From an uncultured Prevotellaceae bacterium (GTDB lineage Bacteria; Bacteroidota; Bacteroidia; Bacteroidales; Bacteroidaceae): DNA of 64,000 bases. The stretch covers positions 153,612-217,611 of the forward strand of contig CACYXD010000003.1 in NCBI GenBank assembly GCA_902778255.1, written 5' to 3'. The notes below the pieces were generated by a model that saw nothing but the letters and a program-made list of their open reading frames with translations, was not told where the DNA came from and did not search any database. A program made the translations under genes and the position numbers. Positions 1 to 6,214 of the stretch are shown one piece after another. Every line of letters begins with the position of its first letter. The first letter of the stretch is position 1.

Positions 1-444
1 GACGGATTGTTCCATATTGTTGGAAATCTTTTTATGTATGTTGTTTGTGCAGTTGTGCTGTCGTCATCAGGACATAGGCCCTATAGAATTGTTGCCGTTT
101 TTTTGTTATCGACAGTCTTGTCTGGAATGTGCATCCTGTTCCTTTGTAATCCTCATGCTATGACAGTAGGCGCATCGGGAGGCGTTTTCGGTATGTTGTC
201 ATTCTGGTTCGCTGATGCATTAAGAGCCCATTTTGTTAAGAAAGATCAGCCGATAGAGACGAAGAAGGAAACGAAAAATGCGTTTGACGATTATGGCTTC
301 CTTGCACCAGGCTTTTTCCTTGGTCTAAACATCTTCACGAGCTTTCAGAATGGCGTTAGCCTCAGTGGACATATCGGTGGCGCTTTGGCCGGCATTCTTA
401 TATTTGCTCTGCAGTATGTCTATATGGATTTGCGGAAGCTATAA
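1..444 (+). CDS. Rhomboid family intramembrane serine protease, 3' part
   Basis: The reading frame is open from the first base, so the start lies upstream of the window. The visible 148 residues carry the rhomboid signatures: a helix with HIVGN (the His/Asn pair of transmembrane helix 2), the GASGG motif holding the catalytic serine, and GHIGGALAG with the catalytic histidine. The family cleaves substrates within the membrane. A charged loop (VKKDQPIETKKETKN) separates the serine helix from the next hydrophobic segment and is longer than in the minimal rhomboid fold. The TTG at base 7 lies inside the conserved helix and is not a credible start. The gene ends at a bidirectional terminator and converges on the GH51 gene. 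Confidence 0.9.
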   Translation, partial: DGLFHIVGNLFMYVVCAVVLSSSGHRPYRIVAVFLLSTVLSGMCILFLCNPHAMTVGASGGVFGMLSFWFADALRAHFVKKDQPIETKKETKNAFDDYGFLAPGFFLGLNIFTSFQNGVSLSGHIGGALAGILIFALQYVYMDLRKL

Positions 445-450
445 AAACGA

Positions 451-490
451 GCCTCCAACTATTGTGTGTGAATAGCTGGAGGCTTGTTTT
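451..490. terminator. Bidirectional intrinsic terminator between convergent genes
   Basis: An 11-bp stem with one mismatch (GCCTCCAACTA at 451-461 against TAGCTGGAGGC at 473-483) encloses an 11-nt loop. T-rich tracts flank it on both strands (TTGTTTT after it, CGTTTTTA on the minus strand). It lies between the stops of the rhomboid gene and the GH51 gene, so it probably serves both. Confidence 0.8.
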
Positions 491-504
491 ATAGGTGTTT
501 ATAC

Positions 505-2517
505 TTACTTCTTGATTTTGTAAATACGGAACGACATAGCGGGTAGATTGTCGTTGAGTACCGTCTGCTTCTTGTCGGCAGAGCATGGTAGAGTGCCGGG
601 TTTTGGTATAATCTTCTCCGGCTGATCCAGTGTATTCTCATCGTCCATCGAACCGTTCCAACTCAGTGTCAGGATTTCAGCTGTGCGCTCGCCCTTGATG
701 CCCTGAAGGTTGAGGGTGATGGGCTGTGCCTGCTTGGACGTATTTACCACCTTGACGATAATTTCCCCTGTAGCCTTATCAAATACGCTTGAAGCAAAGA
801 GGCCATCCTGTCCGTCCTGACCAGCAACAGGCTTCTTGTTCATAGTGAGTGAGAGGACGTTGGTTCCCTTGTTCATAGCAAACATCTGCTGTACATAGTA
901 ACTGACAGACTTGAATGAGCGCAGGTTGTCGTACCAGATGGCATCAGGACGCCACTGCCAACCTTCAACATGGGCGAAGAGAGGAGCGTAGGTAGCCATG
1001 TGTACGAGGTCGGCATTACGCTCGATACCCGTCATATGGGCTGCTTCGTAGAGAGAAGTCTCATAGTGGTTCCATTTCTTACCGCGTCCATGGCAGGCAT
1101 ATTCTCCTGCAAACACACGGGGACCCTTACGGTCGTAGGCGTCATAGCGCAGGCCGTGGCTCAGGAACCACTCCTCGTTGCGGTAGTAGTGCTCGTCATA
1201 GAGGTCAACCTTCAGCTCCTTCATGCGGGGCTGCAACAGGTCGAAGTCCCAGCCCTCAGAGTTGGGACCAGTGGTGCCGATGAGTTTGATGTCAGGATAT
1301 TCCTCTCGTATTCCTTCCATGAACTTCTTCAGACGTGAGGTGAAGACGGGACCGTAGCCACCATGCTTCTCGTCATAGTCCCACTGTTCGTTACCTACTC
1401 CGAGGAACTTCAGGTTGAATGGCTCTGGGTGTCCCATCTCAGCACGTACCTTACCCCATTCGGAATCCACGGGACCATTGGCAAACTCAATGAGGTCGAG
1501 GGCGTCGTCAATGTAGTCATCAAGATCGTCAAGTGCAACGTGTACGCCTGGTTTGGTGGGGTCTGGGTTCTGGAACTGGCAGCTCAGACCGCATGAGATA
1601 ACTGGGAGCGGCTCGCAACCAAAGTCCTCGCAGAGCTGGAAGAACTCAAAGAAGCCCAGTCCGTAGCTCTGGTAGTAGTTGGGGAAGTAACGTCCTGTAA
1701 AGGTGTAGTGCCAGCGGTTCTCGTTCAGGGGGCGGTTCTCAACGGGCCCCACGCTGTTCTTCCAATTATAGCGTGTCTCCAGGTCGGTACCTTCCACGAT
1801 ACAACCGCCAGGGAAGCGGAATACGCCGGGATGCATATCGTTCAAGGCCTGTGCCAAGTCCTGACGCATACCATTCTCACGGCCTTTCCATGTCTTAACA
1901 GGGAAAAGTGATATGTGCTCAACGTCTGTAGTGGCTTTGCTGTCGCCCCACACACGAAGATGTGCTTTTGCAAAGGTGCGCTTGGGCTTAATGATGGTTG
2001 TGTATTTCTTCCATTCCTTGCCGTTCACCTCTACGCTGGCGTTGCCTAATTTCTGGTCATCACTCATGGTGGCGTTGTCAACGAGGTCTATCCATAGTTT
2101 GGCTTTGCCACCATTTGGTACACGTGCCCATACAGAGAAGCGGTACTCCTCGCCGCCTTTCACACCGATGCCGAAGAATCCATGGCTTTCAATCATTGTG
2201 TGCTTGTCGTTATGACCGGCAGGAGCCATACGAACGTAGTGGGGGTTCCTGTCGAAGGGACCATCGTCCTTCAATGTTACCTTACCCGAAGTATCCCATC
2301 CAGCAAAAGCATTGGGGAATTCAAACGAACGGTTCATAATCAGTTCTGCATAGAGACCACCGTCAGCCGCATAGTTGATGTCTTCAAAGAAAATGCCATA
2401 CATGGTTGACTGTACTGGTGCTCCCAACTTCTTGGCGTTTACGTCCATCACATGTTGAGCCTGTGTCGAGAGTGATGCTGAGAAAGCCAATGCTAAAGAA
2501 TAAAGTTTCAGATTCAT
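505..2517 (-). CDS. GH51 alpha-L-arabinofuranosidase, secreted
   Basis: A 670-residue protein with a signal peptide (residues 1-20, ending STQAQ). A carbohydrate-binding-like beta-sandwich (about 75-205) precedes the GH51 (beta/alpha)8 barrel and C-terminal beta domain. The acid/base glutamate is E377 in GVGNEQWD and the nucleophile is E472 in FAGEYACHG. GH51 enzymes release terminal alpha-L-arabinofuranosyl groups from arabinoxylan, arabinan and arabino-oligosaccharides. The gene stands alone on the minus strand, divergent from the receiver-domain operon. It lacks the GAGACA upstream block of the locus that begins at 6 kb, so it may be controlled separately, although its activity fits the same substrate. 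Confidence 0.93.
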   Translation of the reverse strand: MNLKLYSLALAFSASLSTQAQHVMDVNAKKLGAPVQSTMYGIFFEDINYAADGGLYAELIMNRSFEFPNAFAGWDTSGKVTLKDDGPFDRNPHYVRMAPAGHNDKHTMIESHGFFGIGVKGGEEYRFSVWARVPNGGKAKLWIDLVDNATMSDDQKLGNASVEVNGKEWKKYTTIIKPKRTFAKAHLRVWGDSKATTDVEHISLFPVKTWKGRENGMRQDLAQALNDMHPGVFRFPGGCIVEGTDLETRYNWKNSVGPVENRPLNENRWHYTFTGRYFPNYYQSYGLGFFEFFQLCEDFGCEPLPVISCGLSCQFQNPDPTKPGVHVALDDLDDYIDDALDLIEFANGPVDSEWGKVRAEMGHPEPFNLKFLGVGNEQWDYDEKHGGYGPVFTSRLKKFMEGIREEYPDIKLIGTTGPNSEGWDFDLLQPRMKELKVDLYDEHYYRNEEWFLSHGLRYDAYDRKGPRVFAGEYACHGRGKKWNHYETSLYEAAHMTGIERNADLVHMATYAPLFAHVEGWQWRPDAIWYDNLRSFKSVSYYVQQMFAMNKGTNVLSLTMNKKPVAGQDGQDGLFASSVFDKATGEIIVKVVNTSKQAQPITLNLQGIKGERTAEILTLSWNGSMDDENTLDQPEKIIPKPGTLPCSADKKQTVLNDNLPAMSFRIYKIKK

Positions 2518-2555
2518 TAGTAATCGATTTTAATTAGTATTCATTTCTTATCGTG

Positions 2556-2579
2556 CAAAATTAGTTAAAAGTTATCAAA
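2556..2579 (-). promoter_or_regulatory. Predicted promoter of the GH51 gene
   Basis: On the minus strand a TAATTTTG -7 box (plus-strand 2556-2563) lies 38 bp before the ATG. A TTTG lies 12 bp upstream of it (2576-2579). The -7 box matches the Bacteroidota consensus TAnnTTTG. The 12-bp spacing is shorter than the usual 19-21 bp for the -33 TTTG. Confidence 0.55.
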
Positions 2580-2606
2580 GATGCAAATTATCTCAGCAAA
2601 AATGCT

Positions 2607-2614
2607 TACTTTTG
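2607..2614 (+). promoter_or_regulatory. Predicted -7 box for the receiver-domain operon
   Basis: TACTTTTG matches the TAnnTTTG consensus and is 31 bp before the ATG at 2646. No clear -33 TTTG is seen. The divergent GH51 promoter lies about 40 bp away. Confidence 0.5.
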
Positions 2615-2645
2615 TAACTCTTTAACGAACTAAACATATTCAAAG

Positions 2646-3002
2646 ATGAAAAGAATTTTAGTGGCTGAGGACAATGACAGTAACTATATCCTGATGACTT
2701 ATGTCCTGAAACGCTCATATGAGTTTGAGCGTGCCAAGAATGGTCAGGAGGCAGTAGATATGGCGCTGAAAGGCGGTTTTGACTTGGTACTGATGGATAT
2801 TAAAATGCCTGTCATGGATGGACTGGAGGCTACGAAGGCTATCAAGGAAAAGATGCCGGAGTTGCCAGTAGTAGCACTTACAGCTAACGCCTTCGATAGT
2901 GACAGGCAGTTGGCACTTGAAGTGGGATGCGATGATTTCCTGACCAAGCCCATCAGCAGCGTCAAATGTTTGGAGACCATCGAGAAGTATATAGGGAAAT
3001 AG
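2646..3002 (+). CDS. Single-domain response regulator (receiver only)
   Basis: A 118-residue receiver domain with nothing attached. It has the acidic pocket (E8, D9), the phosphoacceptor D51 in LVLMDIKMP, the switch threonine T79 in ALTA, and the conserved lysine K101 in LTKP. There is no DNA-binding or enzymatic output domain, so it should act by binding a partner or as a phosphate shuttle. The sequence resembles receiver domains of hybrid kinases (AEDNDSNYILM). It starts an operon: the TonB-like gene begins 1 nt after its stop, followed by the polyprenyl synthetase and tatD. No cognate kinase is in the immediate neighbourhood. Confidence 0.92.
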   Translation: MKRILVAEDNDSNYILMTYVLKRSYEFERAKNGQEAVDMALKGGFDLVLMDIKMPVMDGLEATKAIKEKMPELPVVALTANAFDSDRQLALEVGCDDFLTKPISSVKCLETIEKYIGK

Positions 3003-3003
3003 A

Positions 3004-3696
3004 GTGGAAGTCAAGAAGAGCAGGAAAGCGGATTTGGAGCATGGGCGCATTCGCCGGTTCCTGTTGGGACTGCTGGTCGCACTGACTTGTTTTATCGCGG
3101 CCTTGGAATTCCCGTTCCCTGCTGATGACCCTTTGGACGACCCTGATTTGCTGGAACAGTTTTCGATGGACGAGGAATTGTCGTCCTTGATGCGTCCGGA
3201 AAACGAACTGGTATTGGCGCCTAAAGTGGAGCCAGAACCTACCAAGAAGCTCGTGGTAAAAGAGGAGGAAGAGCAGGAAACAAATCCCTTGGACGATGAC
3301 GAACCTGTAGAAACCGACATGAATAGCGACATGAGCGCTATGGAGGAAGAGCTAGAACCGCCTGCTCCTCAAGACGACGATGTAGTGAGTTTCCGCGTGG
3401 TTGAGGATTTGCCGCAGTTTCCTGGCGGACCAGTAGAGATGATGAAATGGTTGCAGCGCAATCTGAAATATCCGTCAATCATTCAGGAACGTAAGATTCA
3501 AGGTAAGGTGGTGGCAGAGTTTATCGTCAATAAAGATGGCTCTGTGACTGATGTAAAGGTGGTCAAGTCACTCAATCCACATTGTGACCGCGAGGTATTG
3601 CGTGTGCTCCGTATGATGCCCCGCTGGACAGCAGGCATTCAGAACGACGAGCCCTGTCGCACCAAGGTCTGCATCCCCGTAGTATTCAAACTTTAA
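3004..3696 (+). CDS. TonB family energy-transducer-like protein
   Basis: A 230-residue protein with a short basic cytoplasmic N-terminus, one membrane helix (about 19-37, LLGLLVALTCFIAALEF), a long acidic and proline-containing periplasmic linker (about 40-135), and a TonB C-terminal domain (about 140-230: FPGGPVEMMKWLQRNLKYP, then GKVVAEFIVNKDGSVTDV). The family transmits proton-motive force from ExbB/ExbD to outer-membrane receptors such as SusC proteins. The start is a GTG 1 nt after the preceding stop; no in-frame ATG precedes the membrane helix. The linker is unusually rich in Glu/Asp instead of the Pro-Lys repeats of classical TonB. Role inferred from the fold. Confidence 0.82.
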   Translation: MEVKKSRKADLEHGRIRRFLLGLLVALTCFIAALEFPFPADDPLDDPDLLEQFSMDEELSSLMRPENELVLAPKVEPEPTKKLVVKEEEEQETNPLDDDEPVETDMNSDMSAMEEELEPPAPQDDDVVSFRVVEDLPQFPGGPVEMMKWLQRNLKYPSIIQERKIQGKVVAEFIVNKDGSVTDVKVVKSLNPHCDREVLRVLRMMPRWTAGIQNDEPCRTKVCIPVVFKL

Positions 3697-3717
3697 ACAG
3701 TAAACGGTAAACAAAAT

Positions 3718-4692
3718 ATGACAAAGTCAGACGAAATCTTGAGAATTGTGAACGAGGGACTCGACACCCTTCTGTATGACAGAAAGCCAGCATCGCTCTA
3801 CGAACCTATCCGCTATGTGCTCTCATTGGGCGGCAAGCGTATCCGTCCGGTGTTGATGTTGCTGGGTTATAACCTGTTCAAGGAACATCCCGAAGATATC
3901 CTGATGCCAGCTTTGGGACTGGAGACGTATCATAACTATACCCTGCTTCACGATGACCTGATGGACAATGCTGATGTGCGGCGAGGACAGCCTACCGTCC
4001 ATAAGAAATGGGATGACAATACGGCTATCCTTTCAGGCGACTCCATGCTGGTGCTGGCCTATCAGCGTGTGGCTCAGTGTGATCCTGTCCACCTGCCTCA
4101 GGTGCTTAGTCTGTTTACTGAGACAGCCCTTGAGATTGGTGAGGGTCAGCAGTTTGATATGGACTTCGAGACACGCAATGATGTGACGGAGGACGAATAT
4201 ATTGAGATGATACGCCTCAAGACCAGCGTACTGCTGGCTTGTGCCTTGAAGATAGGTGCTATTCTGGGTGATGCCTCTAAGGAGGATGCCGACCTGCTCT
4301 ATCAGTTTGGCGAGAAGATAGGACTTGCGTTCCAACTGCAAGATGATATGCTTGATGTATATGGCGATCCGAAAGTCTTTGGAAAGGCTATCGGTGGCGA
4401 TATCACCTCTAATAAGAAAACCTATATGCTTATCAATGCCGTGAATCGTGCCAATGCCGAGCAGCGTGCCGAACTGATGCGCTGGATTGAGGCTAAGGAG
4501 TTCAATCGTGCTGAGAAAGTGGCTGCCGTTACCCGTCTGTATGACGAGATAGGCATCCGTCAGCTCTGCGAGGAAAAGATTAACTTCTACTTCGAGCAGG
4601 GTAAGCAGCTGCTCGAAAAGATCAGCGTGTCTGCAGAGCGTAAGGAAGAACTTCGTCAATATACCAATGCCATGATGCATAGGGAGAAGTGA
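3718..4692 (+). CDS. Polyprenyl diphosphate synthase (trans-isoprenyl family)
   Basis: A 324-residue all-alpha isoprenyl synthase. Both aspartate-rich motifs are present: DDLMD at 79-83, followed by RRGQPTVHKKW, and DDMLD at 209-213. The GGKRIRP substrate site is near 38-44. These bind the magnesium-diphosphate of allylic and isopentenyl diphosphate during chain elongation. An aromatic residue (Y74) sits five residues before the first motif, a position that often limits chain length, but product length cannot be fixed from sequence. Third gene of the operon. It probably supplies farnesyl- or longer prenyl diphosphate for quinone or undecaprenyl lipid synthesis. Confidence 0.92.
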   Translation: MTKSDEILRIVNEGLDTLLYDRKPASLYEPIRYVLSLGGKRIRPVLMLLGYNLFKEHPEDILMPALGLETYHNYTLLHDDLMDNADVRRGQPTVHKKWDDNTAILSGDSMLVLAYQRVAQCDPVHLPQVLSLFTETALEIGEGQQFDMDFETRNDVTEDEYIEMIRLKTSVLLACALKIGAILGDASKEDADLLYQFGEKIGLAFQLQDDMLDVYGDPKVFGKAIGGDITSNKKTYMLINAVNRANAEQRAELMRWIEAKEFNRAEKVAAVTRLYDEIGIRQLCEEKINFYFEQGKQLLEKISVSAERKEELRQYTNAMMHREK

Positions 4693-4695
4693 TAG

Positions 4696-5496
4696 ATGAA
4701 AGAGTTGATTAGTTTTGTCGACACTCATTGTCACTTGGATGGTGAGGAGTTCGATGACGATAGGGCAGAGGTGATGCGGCGTGCCCGTGAAGCAGGCTGT
4801 AAGGCCATCTTCCTGCCAGCCATCGATCTTACCACTTCTCAATGTGTCTTGACTCTTTCTCAAAAGTATCCAGATTTTCTCTTTCCTATGGTGGGCCTTC
4901 ATCCTGAGGAGGTTCGTGCCGACTGGCGTGAACAGCTGTCTCGGATAAAGGAACTCATCCTTCATCCTTCCTCCCTCAACCCTCTTATCGCCATTGGCGA
5001 AGTTGGTCTTGACTTCTATTGGAGCCGTGAGTTCGAGCAGGAACAGTTGGGGGCTTTCGAAGAACAGGTCCGTTGGTCTGTAGAGACGCGGTTGCCCTTG
5101 ATGATTCATTGTCGCAAGGCGCAAAACGAGATGGTACATATATTAAAGAGGTACGCGAAGGGATTGCCTGGTGGTGTGTTCCATTGCTTCACGGGTAATG
5201 AGATAGAGGCTACCGAACTGCTTCAGTTCGAGCGTTTCGTGCTAGGTGTTGGTGGCGTATCTACGTTTAAGAAGAGTCATCTGCCCCAGGTGCTCCCAGC
5301 AGTAGTGCCTCTTGACCGCCTTGTTCTTGAGACCGATGCCCCCTATATGGCCCCTGTGCCTATGCGTGGTCAGCGCAACGAGTCCGCCTATATCCGCTAT
5401 GTCATCACCCGCTTGGCTGAGGCTTATGGCGTGAGTGAGGAGATTCTTTGCCAGCGAACGAATGAAAATGTGGAAAAAGTTTTTGCAATTCAATAA
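4696..5496 (+). CDS. tatD: TatD family metal-dependent deoxyribonuclease
   Basis: A 266-residue TIM-barrel hydrolase of the TatD family. It starts with the metal-binding VDTHCHLDGEEF and continues with GLHPEE, AIGEVGLDFYW, PLMIHCRKA, GVFHCFTG and LVLETDAPYM, which together supply the two-metal centre. Members act as 3'-5' exonucleases or DNases. The ATG follows the polyprenyl synthase stop by 3 nt, so the two are cotranscribed. The next feature downstream is the promoter of tRNA-Ser, which begins inside the last codons of this gene. Confidence 0.92.
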   Translation: MKELISFVDTHCHLDGEEFDDDRAEVMRRAREAGCKAIFLPAIDLTTSQCVLTLSQKYPDFLFPMVGLHPEEVRADWREQLSRIKELILHPSSLNPLIAIGEVGLDFYWSREFEQEQLGAFEEQVRWSVETRLPLMIHCRKAQNEMVHILKRYAKGLPGGVFHCFTGNEIEATELLQFERFVLGVGGVSTFKKSHLPQVLPAVVPLDRLVLETDAPYMAPVPMRGQRNESAYIRYVITRLAEAYGVSEEILCQRTNENVEKVFAIQ

Positions 5497-5511
5497 TTAT
5501 TTGTAATTTTG
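5482..5511 (+). promoter_or_regulatory. Predicted tRNA-Ser promoter
   Basis: TTTG at 5482-5485 and TAATTTTG at 5504-5511 are separated by 18 bp, near the Bacteroidota -33/-7 consensus. The tRNA begins 13 nt after the -7 box. The -33 element overlaps the end of tatD. Confidence 0.65.
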
Positions 5512-5524
5512 CAGTCGCAAATTT

Positions 5525-5612
5525 GGAGAGGTGCTCGAGTGGTTGAAGAGGCACGCCTGGAAAGCGTGTAACCGGCAAAACCGGTTCGCAGGTTCGAATC
5601 CTGTTCTCTCCG
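5525..5612 (+). tRNA. tRNA-Ser, anticodon GGA
   Basis: The acceptor stem GGAGAGG (5525-5531) pairs with TCTCTCC (5605-5611), with discriminator G at 5612. The anticodon loop CTGGAAA is held by CACGC/GCGTG and gives anticodon GGA (serine codons UCC/UCU). A long variable arm (ACCGG/CCGGT) marks a class II tRNA, and the T loop is GGTTCGAATCC. The 3' CCA is not fully encoded (GCA follows). Confidence 0.95.
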
Positions 5613-5889
5613 CAGGTGAAATAGGTTCAAAGCTCCGAGGGAAAACCTCGGGGCTTTCTGTTCTCTCCGCAGGTGAAATAGGTTCAAAGCTCCGAGGGAA
5701 AACCTCGGGGCTTTCTGTTCTCTCCGCAGGTGAAATAGGTTCAAAGCTCTGAGGAAAAACCTCGGGGCTTTCTGTTCTCTCCGCAGGTGAAATAGGTTCA
5801 AAACTCCGAGGGAAAACCTCGGGGCTTTCTGTTCTCTCCGCAGGATTCAAAGCTCCGAGGTAAAGCCTCGGGGCTTTGTTGTTCTCTCC
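5602..5889 (+). repeat. Tandem array copying the tRNA-Ser 3' end plus a hairpin
   Basis: TTCTCTCC, the 3' acceptor strand of the tRNA, recurs at 5604, 5661, 5718, 5775, 5832 and 5882. The spacing is exactly 57 bp four times and then 50 bp. Each unit contains CTGTTCTCTCCGCAGG, then GTGAAATAGGTTCAAAG, then a stem CCGAGG-(GAAAA)-CCTCGG flanked by AAAGC/GCTTT and followed by a T-rich stretch. The last unit is degenerate. Each hairpin resembles an intrinsic terminator. The minus-strand frames through the array encode only the repeat and are not genes. Confidence 0.9.
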
Positions 5890-5919
5890 GCGAAGCAAGC
5901 AAACCATAAGTAAAAGAAT

Positions 5920-5943
5920 CATTCCCACGTTGGGAATGTTTTG
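5920..5943 (+). terminator. Intrinsic terminator after the tRNA repeat array
   Basis: CATTCCCA (5920-5927) and TGGGAATG (5931-5938) form a perfect 8-bp stem with a 3-nt loop, followed by TTTTGT. It is the likely final stop for the tRNA-Ser transcript. The rest of 5944-6214 holds no gene, only the regulatory block at 6048-6151 and the leader of the next gene. Confidence 0.7.
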
Positions 5944-6047
5944 TGACAATACGTCATGGCAAACTGAAACGGGGAGGAATGAAGGGATAATAAGGGAGGA
6001 ATAAAGGATGGAAAAGCGTTTCTCCTATGCTATATTCTCTTTGATGC

Positions 6048-6151
6048 AACAAAAAGAAAAGCATATGAGACATTCTTTAGTGGCTGTGGACGTAAAGGAA
6101 AGCCCCTCGGACATGCCGAAAAGTTTCTTTTACATTTATTATGTAATTTTG
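6048..6151 (+). promoter_or_regulatory. Conserved operator-like block (copy A) and -7 box for the uptake operon
   Basis: AACAAAAAGAAAAG (6048-6061) is followed by CATATGAGACATTC, matching the block seen upstream of four other units in this locus. A TAATTTTG -7 box lies at 6144-6151, with 68 bp between the end of the core (6075) and the box. The FAS1 gene starts 64 nt downstream. Probable binding site of the local HTCS, inferred from recurrence and placement. Confidence 0.6.
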
Positions 6152-6214
6152 CAACCGATATTAGGCTAACCGAATAATATTGAAAGCAAAATAAAAACCA
6201 AAAACAACAAACGA

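Noticed and set aside
4033-5139. 368-codon minus-strand frame across the prenyl synthase and tatD genes
   Set aside because: It spans two well-supported genes in antisense and shows no family motif.
5602-5889. Possible CRISPR array
   Set aside because: Units are directly adjacent copies with no unique spacers, and no cas gene is present in the window.
5490-5949. Minus-strand frames encoding a repeated Pro-Ala-Glu-Arg motif across the tRNA tail array
   Set aside because: They are translations of the tandem DNA repeat and overlap the tRNA; there is no start context and no independent signal of coding.
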